Assembly: GCA_028583605.1 (NCBI GenBank)
Contig: CM053336.1
Span: 30,054,496-30,118,495, forward strand
Direction: 5' to 3'
DNA from: Dastarcus helophoroides
Lineage: Eukaryota > Arthropoda > Insecta > Coleoptera > Bothrideridae
DNA: 64,000 bases
The notes beneath the pieces were generated by a model that had not been told where the DNA came from, searched no databases, and worked only from the letters and a program-made list of their open reading frames with translations. Positions 22,605-34,332 of this stretch are shown one piece after another. The position numbers were made by a program, and so were the translations under genes. Position 1 is the first letter of the stretch; each line of letters starts with the position of its first letter.

Positions 22605-22895
22605 CATGTGCTTCGAGGATGTAATATTCACCACCTGTAGGCAATATTTTCGATCCTGTGCACGATCTCATTTCATGTGCCTCGAGGATGTAGTATTCGC
22701 CACCTGTAGGCAATACTTTCGATCCTATACACCAATCGATTCCATTTCATGTGCTTCGAGGATGTAGTATTCGCCAACTATAGGCAATACCTTCGATCCT
22801 GTACACCAATCGATTTCGTTTTATGTGCTTCGAGGATGTAGTATTCGCCAACTATAGGCAATACCTTCGATCCTGTACACCAATCGATTTCGAAC
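22605..22895. repeat. Minisatellite, four units of 69-74 bp
   Basis: Units start at 22605, 22674, 22748 and 22822, each opening with (c/t)atgtgc(t/c)tcgaggatgta and containing taggcaata and ttcgatcct. The last two are nearly identical. A looser pair of related motifs (catgcttcg, gtacatgta) follows to about 23090. It sits between pol and the 3' LTR, in the retrotransposon's 3' untranslated region. Confidence 0.9.
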
Positions 22896-23105
22896 AATTC
22901 GATCATAACATGCTTCGGGTGCATAATACATGTTTCGAGCTATCTATTTTGCTGTTCATGTATTATCCTCACCGTACATGTACACAATTTTGTACTGACC
23001 AAACTATGAATTTGGGGTCTTTCGAACGTGTTACATGCTTCGAGCTACTATGCTGCACATGTATAGTTTTTACCGTACATGTATTCGACGCTGTACCCAT
23101 TAAAC

Positions 23106-26100
23106 TTACATATTTTCTTTCATAGTTATCCATGGCTTAATATTATCAACTGCCACCACTGTACGACATCGTGTTTTACCCCTTAAGTCCTCAACTTCAT
23201 ATCGGTCATTTGGTAAAACGGCAACAATTTTATAGGGACCTTTAAACTTAGGACTAAGCTTTTTACTTTCCCCAGTTGCAGGCGTACTAGTGACTCGAAC
23301 TAACACCAGTGTCCCAACTGCGAATCTTGGGGCCTTAATCCGTTTCAAATCAAACCTAATTTTTTGCGATGTTTGGAACCAAATAATATTTCGGATGGTG
23401 TTGTGCCTATGCTCCGATTAATTGTGGAATTTAGTCCCCTTTGGACCGTTTTAACATGTTCATCCCAAGAGTCGTCTTCCATACCTCCATTTAAGGCAGC
23501 TAATGAACTTAATATAGTACGGTTGTAGCGTTCGCATTGACCATGGGCACGTGGGGTGGCAACCGCGTTCAAAACGTGTTTAATACCATGAGTGTGACAA
23601 AAATTTTTAAATATCTTGGATGTAAATGAACTTCCTCTATCAGTTATGATTCGCACTGGTACCCCAAAAAGATCAATTAAATGATTTACTGCTTTAGTAA
23701 CATACCGAGTTTTCGTGTTCTTGACTGCTTCTACTATAGAAAATTTTGTGAATCCATCAACGATGACCAATATTTGTGTATTTCCCTTCTTACTTCTCAC
23801 AAATGGCCCGACATGATCCATATGTAGAGTGTGAAAAGGAATAGGAATTTTATCAATGGGATGAAGTTCGCCTAACTTTTTACCAGCTGGAGATTTATAG
23901 TATAAACAACTTAAGCACGCATTAACATATCGCTTAACATATCGTTTCATTCCCGAAAAATAATAATTTTCTTTAATTTTTGCCAAAGTTTTGTCCACTC
24001 CGAAATGACCAATATCGTCATGGCAGAGTTTACAAATTTGCCAACGATTAGCTTTTGGAACCAACCACTTTTTTGTACTGTCACCTAATCTTCGAAATAC
24101 TTTTCCATTTTTAACTTCGTACAACTGAAAATAGTGTTTATTTGTTGGAGTATTGTCCCTATTTAATAATATATTTCTTATTTCGCGTATTTGGTCATCT
24201 TGTAACTGAGCGGCCAATAGCCATTCGTCCTCTGTAATATTCGTAACGCTTAACGTTACTTTAGGTGGATTTCGACTAAGACAATCGACGTGATTCATTT
24301 TTAGGCCTGGACGGTACTTAACATCAAAATTGTAATCTTGAAGTTCAAACCACCATCTAGCAACTCGAGGTATGAGGTCTTTCTTTTCAACTGTACTCCT
24401 AATTGCAAAACAATCTGTTACAAGAGTAAAATGTATACCTACTAAATAAACACGAAAATTTCGAAAAGAATCTCGGACGGCTAAAGTTTGGAGTTGATAA
24501 GAATGATAATTTCTCTCTACAGGAGTTGTTTGTCGACTAAAGTACAAGACTATATGCTTATTTTTCGTTTCCTGATCAATTTGAAATAAAATTCCTGCTA
24601 TACCAATTTTACTCGCCTCAGTATGGACTTCAGTTGTCCATTCTGGATTGAAAACTGTTAATACTGGTCTAGTCATTAACATTGCCTTTAATTTACTGAT
24701 GGCTTCAATTTGTTCCTTCTCAAATTTCCAAGGTACATCCTTTCTTAGCAAACGCGTTAACGGTTCCACGATATAAGCGAAATTTTGAATAAACGGTCTA
24801 AAATACCCAGCCAAACCAAGAAATTGACGTAATTGTTTAATATTTTCGGGATTACACATATTTTTAATTGCCAGAATTTTTTGTAATCCAGGTCTAACGC
24901 CATCTCCCGAAATTTCTCTACCTAGATACTCTACTTTAGATAAGAAAAATTTGCATTTTGATAAAAGTGTCAAATTATGCTCACTTAATCGTTCTAAGAC
25001 CATCTGCAATCTATTTAAACCCTCTTCAAAACTTTTAGCTGGTATTATAATATCATCAATATAAACCTGAGCTATTGTATTTATATAATCTCCTAAAACT
25101 AAATTCATAAGGCGCTGAAAATTGCTTTGTGCATTTGCAAGTCCAAATGGTGTCCTTAAAAATTCATAATGGCCCTCTGGAGTGATAAAAGCTGTTTTTG
25201 CAATTGACGATTCTTCCATCGGAATTTGATAAAAACCTTGTGATAAGTCCAAAGTTATAAAGTACTTATTTCCTCCTCCTAATCTATCAATTTGATCTTC
25301 AATTAATGGCAGAGCAAATTTATCCTTTTTCGTAATTTTGTTTAGAGCTCTAAAATCTACACACATACGCTTCCCTCCATCTTTCTTTGGCACTAATAAA
25401 ATCGGACTTGCATATGGCGAAGTAGATGGTCTTATTACCCCATTTTGTAACAAATCGGAAATATTCAATTTTATTTCTTCTGATAACGACAAGCGATATG
25501 GACGATATATTATAGGCTTTTCAGTAGTACATTCAATAACCATTTTAACAGTATCTATTTTACCTAACTCACTTGTTTTAAAACAAAAGCGATCTTTATA
25601 GGAAATCAATAATTGTTGGAGCTTATTTTTTTCCAACACCGTAAGATCACCGCATTCAAAATCACGCATTGTCTGAGTAACATCTGAATCCGCGATATTT
25701 ACCACATTAATCAAGTACTTCTGTTTAATTTCTGTAGTCAATTCTTGATCATCGGGCAACTTTGTAATTACAAGATGGTTCGAATTTTTAATTACCAATA
25801 CTGATGGATGATCGATGAAATTTTGTCCAATTAATAGATCAAAGATCAATTCAGAACCGTCTAATATTATAATCTCTGTCTGAAGACAAACACCTTTAAT
25901 ATTAATAACATCTGAACATTTTCGAATAGCCGATACTTGAGATCCATTAAAACCGCGTAATTTTATTGCTTGTTCAAGATTATATATTTCCAGACCCAAT
26001 TTTTTTGCACCAGAAAGTTTCATCAATGTCAACTCACTTCCCATGTCAATGCTACAGTTAATAACCTGATTTTTAATTTTAGCTTTCTTTGAATATTTTT

Positions 26101-26131
26101 TTTTTCGATTTTTGACCTGCAAATTTAACAT
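23106..26131 (-). CDS. pol: gypsy pol: protease, RT, RNase H, integrase
   Basis: Polyprotein of the complete gypsy element. In order: aspartic protease (SIDMGSELTLM, with D-M-G-S for the usual D-T-G), reverse transcriptase with VYIDDIII, RNase H with HTEASKIG (the first catalytic Asp replaced by Glu), the integrase zinc region (HFGVDK through ACLSC) and an intact D,D,E core (HMDHVGPF, ITDRGSSF, CERYNRT). A GPYKIV module closes the protein. The frame breaks near 23346: the last 80 codons (23106-23348) lie in another frame next to a run of six A, consistent with one lost base. Start is within gag, and pol is offset +1, so expression needs frameshifting. Confidence 0.9.
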
Positions 26132-27134
26132 CCTTAAATTTATTATTGTCTCTTGCTTTTATTCTACAATTTTCTGCTACATGGCCAGTTCGATGACAAA
26201 AAGTACACTGTTTAATGCAAAAATTTGAACACTGAGCACGTTTATGTCCCTGTTCGTTGCATCCAAAACATTTTACCTGATTAGAATTCCTTTTTTCTTT
26301 ATTATCCTTTTTTGAAAAGTACCCTTTGTTACTTGGCTGCCTGTTTAAATTACTAGAACAGGGAAAATTTGTGACATATTCAGCCAATTGGACACAAGTA
26401 CTGCAACGCGCTGCTCTTATGTTCGCTTTAATCGAAACGTCCTCTATCCCTTCAATAACGCAATCAACAATTTGTTCTTGGGATAAATTTAATCTTAATT
26501 TATTTAACATAGCCAGCTTACGAAAACAATAATCGTTTAGGTCTTGACCTACCGAAACATGATAGGTTGCGGCTTCGTAAAACAATTTACCGAAAGCATT
26601 TTTAATTGGGAACATGCCGCGCAACATTGTTTCCCATTGAGCCCATGTAAATTGCATAGTTTTTAAACCCTCGTACCATATTCGAGCTGTGCCTTTTAAT
26701 TTTCCCAATGCAATATAAATTTTTGTAACCTCATCCGAATGATAAATCACGGCACATTCATTCACCCCACACAGCCAGTCATCGATATTTTGAGTCAAAT
26801 TTGAAGGGTCAAATTCCGGGATCAAACGATCATCTTTGAAAGCTGTCCATTGCATGTGTCTATTTTCGGGAGCAGTAATATTGGATCGCGTACTTACAAT
26901 TTGGCTCCTGAGAGCAGTAATTTCTGCTCTTGCTTCACCTAATAACACGCTCAACTCGGTTTCCGTAGTAGATGGGGTACCAGGCTCACTTTCGACAATT
27001 GAATCGGACCGCCCTTGTCCTGCAGAAGTACGAGCCACCTGAGTTGGAGGTTCCTCACCATCGTCTCCACTAGCAACCTTTGGCTTTCCACTTCGTTTCA
27101 ATTGTCTTTTCATTTTGATTGCCACCCGTACCAC
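26079..27134 (-). CDS. gag: gypsy gag, capsid and zinc knuckles
   Basis: 351 codons. A basic, low-complexity N terminus is followed by a capsid-like region (DWLCGVNECAVIY, IALGKLKGTARIWYEGL, WAQWETMLRGMFP) and two nucleocapsid knuckles, CFGCNEQGHKRAQC and CTFCHRTGHVAENC. It forms the particle in which reverse transcription occurs. An internal Met 7 codons on is an alternative start. The gag stop overlaps the pol start by about 50 bases. Confidence 0.9.
   Translation of the reverse strand: MVRVAIKMKRQLKRSGKPKVASGDDGEEPPTQVARTSAGQGRSDSIVESEPGTPSTTETELSVLLGEARAEITALRSQIVSTRSNITAPENRHMQWTAFKDDRLIPEFDPSNLTQNIDDWLCGVNECAVIYHSDEVTKIYIALGKLKGTARIWYEGLKTMQFTWAQWETMLRGMFPIKNAFGKLFYEAATYHVSVGQDLNDYCFRKLAMLNKLRLNLSQEQIVDCVIEGIEDVSIKANIRAARCSTCVQLAEYVTNFPCSSNLNRQPSNKGYFSKKDNKEKRNSNQVKCFGCNEQGHKRAQCSNFCIKQCTFCHRTGHVAENCRIKARDNNKFKDVKFAGQKSKKKIFKES
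26096..26105 (-). other. Homopolymer at the gag-pol overlap (candidate slip site)
   Basis: Ten A on the minus strand, read as Lys-Lys-Lys-Ile in gag and as Lys-Lys-Lys-Tyr in pol. Pol is in the +1 frame relative to gag and both frames are open here, so slippage in this run could join them. An artefactual run length would have the same look. Confidence 0.4.
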
Positions 27135-27193
27135 TCACAAACAATTCAAAGTATTCACTTATAACTACACTTGGTGGTATCCCACCGCTGCTA

Positions 27194-27547
27194 TGTAGGA
27201 TTTAGTTCTCGAAAGTAATAAATAACTCGAACAATACTAAATCAAACGTATATTAATTAAATCGAAAGAATAGATTTATAGACAAATAACATAAATGAAC
27301 TAAGTTCTAACAAAGTTCCTATTGGAATGCCTCTTTTAACACATCGCCCGTTTTAGGGTCCTCTTAAAAACTTATCACTCTCAGGCCACACTCTTAACAT
27401 AATTTTTAACGTCCTGTCGCAATTATAAGTCTCATAAATTAGGGGTCGTATGGGTTGTTCCAGTAACCGATAACCGAATATGCCGCCACGAAGACGCCCA
27501 GATGTTTTCCTATCCTTCTGACTGTTTCGGCTGAAGGGTCGATTACA
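27194..27547 (-). repeat. 5' LTR of gypsy element
   Basis: 354 bp, same ends as the 3' LTR. On the minus strand it precedes gag. A short untranslated leader (27135-27193) separates LTR and gag. Confidence 0.92.
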
Positions 27548-27633
27548 GATATATATATATATTTATTCAATAGAAAAAATAAACTTTTGTAACAATTTTT
27601 TTAATAAAAACATATTATTAACATCAAACAATA

Positions 27634-29500
27634 TTAATGTGACGGATGTGATTGTTTATTTTTACACAAATAATTAAATCTAGGCTCAATTTGAGTTAGT
27701 GCAGATCGTAATAAATTTTCAACGTTTATTAAAGTTGAACGGTATTTTGATTTTATGTAATTTAATGTGGAAAAGGCTGATTCACATAAATATGTTGTGC
27801 AAAATGGCAGTAATTTGTTCATTGCCATTTCCGATAGTAGGGGATATTCTGATTTGATTTCTGTCCAAAATTCATGCACAGGCACTTGAGAAAATCTAAG
27901 TCGCAAGGTAGTATCACTTGTTAATTCGGCAAATTCTTCTTGTGCTTTTAAGTTTAAAAAATTAATTTCTTCCATTTCAATTGAAAATGGATTGCAAATC
28001 CATTGTTGTGTATCGATATCATTGGGAAAATACCTATGCATGTAAACTTCCATATCCTTCAAATGATTAACTATAATTTTTGTTATAGGAGTATCTTTTT
28101 TTGAAATATTGTTACTAATTATATACTCGTCAGTAAATGGAAACATTTCGAGCGATCCACTTTCCACTCTGTTCTTCCATATAAGAATTTTTTTAACAAA
28201 GGCCTCAAGTTTATTTTTTAACATAAACATATTAACGCAGACTCCCTGCATTGATAAATTCATATCATTGATTTTATCAAAAATATCTGCCAAATAGCAT
28301 AGCTTGAGAAGCCATAAATTATCTTGAAAATAATCGGCCAAATTAGAATTTTGCTCTGTTAGAAATATAAGAACTTCATCTTTTAAAGTTAATAATCGTT
28401 TCAAACTTCGACCTCTTGATAGCCACCTAACTTCAGCATGTAGCAATAAACTTGTATAATCCGAATCCATATCAATGCACAAATTTTTAAACAATCGACT
28501 ATTAAGTGCTCGACTTTTAATAAAGTTAATGATTTTGACTGCATCAAAAAAACGCAGTGTTTAATTCTGGTGCAATTTTTTTAACAACAAGTGCCTCTCG
28601 GTGAATCATACAATGTGTAAATGTAATATGATCATTTCCAGCTTTAACAAATGCTGTAAAACCAAGATCTTGTCCGGTCATTGCTGAAGCACCGTCCGTG
28701 CACACACCAACACAATTTTTCCAATTTAATCCTTCTTTTTCAAAAAACTCGTTTACTTTTTTATATATATCTTTTCCACGAGTATGACCTTCCAGAGGAC
28801 GACAAAACAGTATATCTTCATGAATGCTTCCCTCATAAATATATCTTACAAAAAGTAACAACTGTGCCATTTTTGAAATGTCTGTCGACTCGTCCAGTTG
28901 TATTGCAAACTTTGAGCTGTCTTTAAGCCTCATAAGAAGCTGTTGAAATTGATCATTGCTAATGTCTGAAATTCTTTTGGACACAGTGTCATTTGATAAT
29001 GGAATTTTACTAATTTCAGCAGCATACTGTTTTCCATGAACAATTTCAGACATTCTTATAGCTGCAGGTAGTAAAAGTTGCTCTCCAATAGTAAAAGGCT
29101 TTTTCGTTTTTGCTATCAAATACGAAACTTCATACGATGCCAATAGATATTTATCATTCAAAGTAACATACTTCTCCAAAGTGTTCTTTTCTTTATTTGA
29201 TGTTTGCAAAAGAGGCTCAAAATATTCTATTGGCTTTTTTGATAACGTTGCATGTTTAGTATTCAAATGTCGTTGCAGTTTTGACGGTTTCATGCTTTCT
29301 GCAGCCAAAACTTCTTTGCAAATTAAGCACACTGGTTGTTCTTCATTGTTGTGAGAAGAGCATGTGAAGCCATACTGCAAATATGATTCGTCATATTTTC
29401 TTTTTTTTGTTTTGCTAGAAGTCGGATTTGAAGCACTGCAACTTGGTTGTGACGGCGTGGCAGACTTATTAATTGGAATTTTAATTAGCCATTTATCCAT
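27634..29500 (-). CDS. hAT transposase, one apparent frameshift
   Basis: Transposase of the hAT superfamily, similar in plan to ZBED5-like proteins. N-terminal BED-type zinc finger (CLICKEVL...KLQRHLNTKH), then the catalytic core with IQLDESTDISK and VCTDGASAMTG, the HCMIHREAL block and AEVRWLSRG. The C-terminal dimerisation region ends with CESAFSTLNYIKSKYRSTL, holding the catalytic Glu. The frame breaks around 28545-28555 at a run of seven T (minus strand); with six T the two ORFs (28544-29500 and 27634-28494) would join into about 620 codons. Apart from this break the protein looks intact. It would bind the element's own ends. Confidence 0.88.
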
Positions 29501-31108
29501 GATGGTTAAATAATAATAAATAATTAAACAAAATGTAGTTGAACTTTAACGTAATAATTAAAAACACCAACTGAAAATTACACAGTAAATACACACATGT
29601 CACTACGAAGACAAAGCTGAGTCCAAACTGAAGTACAAACAGAAAAATAACTACACTCGAATCTTTACCAGTGCAATGACAACAAATTACGATCAGATCA
29701 ACCCCGACGCATGGCGTGTTCAAAGTGTGCAGCGCACAAAGGCACCGCATCGCAAAGACGCCGAAAAAGAAGCTTTCATTTAATTTTTTTTATTATTCTT
29801 TTATAAAAATAATATGCCGATTCGCCTAGCCTAGCTTGATTATGCTTCCGTATTGTATGTGTAAGCTATAAGGCGAAGCGGCGTCTGGGTACTTATAATC
29901 ATTAAGTTATCTTGCAAACACTGACGCCGGCGGCCAGACATCAATGTCGAACGTTCAGTTGAAAATCGAGGAGCGCGTTGTATTTATTATTTTAAATGAA
30001 TGCTACTTCCATATTTTCATTTATAGGCCCTACATAACAGTTTTGCATTGCCACTTTTTTCAAAAAATAGTTATAATAAAACTACAATAGTATTTTGTAT
30101 GATTTTTATTTGTATTTATATTTGTACGTAGTGTGTATACTAATTTTAAAATTTTATTTATAATGATTGAAAAGTATCAGATCTTTGCGACCCCCTTTCA
30201 GTAGTCTCGCGACCCCCCTGGGGGTCGCGACCCACAGTTTAAGAAGCCCTGACCTAGTCCAATGGCTCTCGATGCGTTTTTGGAAAATCGGTATCATGTT
30301 TTGGGATAGCGATAAGAAGATTAATATTATTCGTGCATGTAGTACATACACAAACATTATAAGGTGTATCGCCGATTAAAAGAACATGAGCAGGTCATTC
30401 TTTATAAAAAAAGAGTCTTGCCAACAGAGATTTCGGAAAAAATTGTTTTGAAAAATTTGAAAGCTTCACGGATTCTTATAACCAATGTTTATTTTTGAAC
30501 ATTAAATCTCGTACCCATATTTGTCTTGATGGACTTTAAATCTTTTATCTCGAGCGTGAATCTAATGTTGCCCCTAGCATAAAAATAAAATTGTTATTTT
30601 TTTTGTTGATTTCAGTTTCGAATGCATTACTTTAGCGCAATCATTTTGGTCATATACAGAGTGGACCATAAGTAATGGTACACAGAGCAATGGTGGATTT
30701 TTTAAATAAAAATAATGTGTTTTAGCTACATTTATTTTATACTAAAAGTTGATATTAACAGAGATACAAGGTGTCAAAGTTGAAAAAAAAATTTGATTTT
30801 TTCGTATAACTATGGCATAAATTGTAATATAGGCACGAAATTTAGCACAAGGGGGTTTCTCAAGTTGACAAACTCTAATTTGCTAACTTATTACCAATAG
30901 CTGATAGAGGGCGCTACCTGCGCTATCCTGCATAATTATAAATCATCATAACTTTTTTGTGCATCCATGTATATTAATTTTAAATAAGTTATTTTATTTC
31001 CCCATATTTTTTACGTAAAAAAGTTGTACTTTCTAAAAGTTAATACGAGAAACCGTTTCCAACATATTTGCCTTTAAAGCTTGACGTGCCTTGATTTTAT
31101 ATTACTAA

Positions 31109-32247
31109 GGGCCGGTTTATTCACCTTCTGATAAAGTTGCTGGTAGCGCAATCTAACAGATAACAACACAATCTGACCGAAAAGCGTTGATTCACCCTCC
31201 GATAAATAAAATCCCTCGGATATATTGCTTATCAGAGAGATAAATTTGTCCGCTACTTTATTCGTCAAATAACTGATTTGTCAGAGAGGTTATAAACTCA
31301 ATATTTATTTTGTGTAATTTTGTATCAATAGTTATGGAATTTATAGAAGATTTTGAGGATGTGTTTATTGCAGAAGAATTAAATTTGTTTGAACATCTTA
31401 ATAATCGAAAGCCGTATAATACAAGAAATAGAATAAAAAGACATGTAGATCATTTCAATAAACCGGCTGATACAGAATTTGTAAGAAGGTTTCGTCCAAG
31501 TATTGTGGCAAGGTGGCCAAGATCATCTCATGATTTAAATATTTTTGAAAACTCGAAACTGAGAATGAAATTTCATTATTATTAAGAGTTATTGTGTACT
31601 TTTACTTAATAAATTTGTAAATTAAAACTGTTTAATTAATTGCATTGGTGTTGTTTTTTTTAGAAGGTTTTAAAGTTAACAAAGATAAAAAGAATCTACA
31701 AAAAAAATTAATGTTTTATTTCAAAAATAAATCTTGGTTTGGCAAGTACAAAAAAAAATAAACAAACATTAAACAATTATAATATACATAGCATATATAA
31801 AAAATAAATAAATAAACATCCAAACCCTAAAGCGTACTTATATAATTATAAATTATCGTTTTTTTTTCAGTATTTTCATTTTTAGTTCATGTCCTTCTTT
31901 GTTCATTTCCAACTCAACCACAAACCAAATAAAAATGTGAAATGCACAACCGCAATGTAAAAACAATAATGAAAACAGAAAACAGACATAAGCAATGACA
32001 GTATTATAGGTTATATTACCGGCAAATAGGAATTAATCTATCTTTATCTTACTCGTTAAATTTTGCATATATCCATCTTTTTTCCTCTGTCTGCTGGTGT
32101 ACTAGCAGTGTAAAAACATTGGTTACGTCAGATTGTTAACTGTCAAATAAATTTAAATAAAACAACGGAAATTCGTATCAGCTACCTGGTAAGTTTATCT
32201 TATAGATTGTTACCAGCAAGTTTGTCAGAAGGTGAATAAACCGGCCC
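31109..32247 (+). mobile_element. Deleted PIF/Harbinger element
   Basis: Inverted repeats begin GGGCCGGTTTATTCACC and extend through related TTGCTGGTA motifs; both ends are flanked by TAA, the 3-bp duplication typical of PIF/Harbinger. 1139 bp. It holds a much reduced transposase ORF (31310-31585) and AT-rich filler from 31590 on. 30260-31105, between the hAT and this element, has a short mariner-type end (near 30657) but no gene. Confidence 0.85.
31310..31585 (+). pseudogene. Harbinger transposase, internally deleted
   Basis: 91-codon ORF. Its first part (FEHLNNRKPYNTRNR, DTEFVRRFR) resembles the N terminus of Harbinger nucleases. It then jumps to ARWPRSSHDLNIFENS, which resembles the GSxHDxxxF block around the second catalytic Asp. 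The region between (first Asp) and the C terminus (Glu) are missing, so it cannot act as a nuclease. It may start at the second Met (31334). Confidence 0.75.
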
Positions 32248-32299
32248 TAAAAAATTAAATTTTCGAAGTAGGCTTGAAAAAAAAAGTAATCGTAAGACA

Positions 32300-34095
32300 G
32301 CATTCATCTCCTGTTATAATTTTGTTCATGAAGACATCAAATTTTTAACAAAATGGTCGAACTATTGAATTTCCAATTGAAACTTTGAATCTTGAGGGCA
32401 AAGTTCAAGTAGTAGTAGGTGGTAGACTGGAGCCTTCAGTCGTCCGAAGGAGTACCACCCCACGTGTAACTAAGAAGCGGTGAAATGATGCTTATATCAT
32501 GTTTCCGTCCTCTGACATGTGAGTCGGTTCCTGTTATTTTTCTTTCCTCATACTGTCCTATTCCTTATTTTTTTTCATCTTCTCTGATTTTTCTTGTAAC
32601 TATTAATTACAGAGATGATAAATCCTCTTTGTGCAAAATATTCTGGACGTAAACTATTCTACCCTTCAGATGTAGGAGTGATGGGTGTGCGAAGGAATCC
32701 AAAATCGACGAAAAATTATAATGCGTCACGAGCCTAGTCTCTTTCAAAAAATTCATTTAAAATTCACTTCTGAGACATTCAGGAATCAAACTCAAATCTA
32801 ACTGGGTTCACCAACACCTTCAAAATGAAAGACCTCATGTGCTGCCTCTGACAGAAACCGAGGTCTTCTCATTCTTCAATACAGCCATTTGCTTTGCCCT
32901 AATTAAGAATTGCACTTAAAGTTTCGATACAAGCGGGGACTTTGTGCTTTTACGCAAAGCAACCTGTTTATCAACAAAAAGAAGCATTGTAAACTGCTGA
33001 TCATGAGGTAAATTGATGAAAATCGGATCCAAACAAAATAATATTCATTTGTTTACTTTATCTCTCTTCAAACGACCCTTCAGACAGGCAGCTCTTCTCT
33101 TATTTCTCCGTAAACTTCGATCACCTAGAGACGAATTATCCAAAAGCTAAGGTTACCTTTCTCGGTGACTTCAAAGTATACAATATCCCTTGGTTAAGGT
33201 TTTTTTCCCAGACTACGCGGAATGGATGGCAGAGGTTTTCCCCATTACTTATGGACTATTGCAATTGGTTAAAGAACCGACAAGAATTCCTGATGTAGAT
33301 ACCCATTAACCTAATCTACTCGATCTTTTTCCTTACAAATTCTTTAAATTTGTATAAAATCACTGTGACATTACCACTTGATAATTCCGTCCGTCACTAG
33401 ATTTATATACTACGTTTCTCTCAAACACAGCTTCGTAAGGTTTGGCGCTTTAACTGTAAAAACTAAGAAAAATTAGGAGACTTCTTTGCATCTTTCTCAT
33501 GGCAAGAAGTCTGCTTTAACTTGGACAACCCTTTTTTAGTGGCTGAATCCATCACTGAAACTATCCTAGTTGGTATGAAATGCTCAATTCCCCATTCTTA
33601 AAAGAAGTAAATCAGCCAAAATAACCCCTCACTCGAGACTCTGACCACCTTTGTAGATGCACGTAATTTTTGTAAGCAGGTTATTAAGGCAAATTCAGGA
33701 GACAGGAGACAAATTTCCTCGAAACACTAAGGACAGGCGGATGGTTGGTGACTTATCTCTTTTCTACAAGTACTTTGATGCGAGATGCTCGCAGGAACTA
33801 ATAAGATTGATTTCTTCAGTGGTAAGACTTTTAAGGCATACAAGACAGTCAGAGACCTGAAATTCCTGTGTTGTTCAGCTTGACACAGTGAGGACCTTTG
33901 TCTGTGAAGACTATTTTTTCGATACAACTTCCAAGCTGTGGAATACGTTATCGAACGGAATTTTTTTTAAAAATTACAGCCTATCCTTGTTTAAGAAGGC
34001 GGTTCATCGTAATCTATCTTTGTTTGCGCATCCTACTTGCTGTGCTCTGAAAACATAATAGGATTGCCTTTGCAAGTGGATTGAACTTAAACAAG
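32300..34095 (+). mobile_element. Decayed LINE, copy 2 (5' part joined to 3' end)
   Basis: Shares the 5' sequence and endonuclease region of copy 1 (15795-17740). Near 33660-33710 the reading jumps from the RT-linker region (RNFCKQVI) to the RT C-terminal region (LFYKYFDARCSQEL), and continues through FDTTSKLWNTLSNG and NYSLSLFKKAVHRNLS to a stop near 34060. Nearly all of the RT is therefore deleted. A short 3' tail with AATAAAA follows. Many stops. Confidence 0.7.
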
Positions 34096-34332
34096 AAGAA
34101 AATAAAAGTTTTGAAAATAACTTCAAAATCGGATGTTTTTGTTAATTTTTAGACCTGGGACATTATTTCTCAAATTTCGGTGATTAGGGATATTTTAAGA
34201 TTCAACGTCAATAAAAAAGAAAAAAAAGTCTAATAATTTAGGAAAAATATATTTTGAAAATATTCACTTTTTCTCAAGATTGAGTACTTCTCCAAAACCT
34301 CCTAATTTGACTCTTTCAAGAATTGGATTATA

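Larger units (their letters stand above)
22076..27547 (-). mobile_element. Complete Ty3/gypsy retrotransposon, 5.47 kb
   Basis: Two 354-bp LTRs enclose gag (26079-27134) and pol (23106-26131) on the minus strand. LTR identity by hand count is 348/354. No env-like ORF. The sequence after the 5' LTR does not show an obvious tRNA primer match at the junction, nor a clear polypurine tract before the 3' LTR, so the replication signals are not assigned. The 3' untranslated part holds a 74-bp tandem repeat. One apparent frame break separates the last 80 codons of pol. Confidence 0.92.
20490..30251 (-). mobile_element. hAT element, carrying two younger insertions
   Basis: Terminal inverted repeats CAGGGCTTCTTAAAC at both ends are perfect over 15 bp, and the 8-bp target duplications acctagtc (20482-20489 and 30252-30259) are identical. 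Minus-strand transposase at 27634-29500. Removing the Tc1 (20669-21990) and gypsy (22076-27547) insertions leaves about 3.0 kb, a usual size for an autonomous hAT. Sub-terminal gacccccc tracts occur near both ends. Perfect duplications suggest a fairly recent insertion, and the nested elements are younger still. Confidence 0.92.

Noticed and set aside
22605..22895. CRISPR-like array
   Set aside because: Units are contiguous 69-74 bp repeats with no distinct spacers, in a eukaryotic retrotransposon.
26326..27042. Plus-strand ORFs opposite gag
   Set aside because: Shadows of the well-supported gag reading frame.
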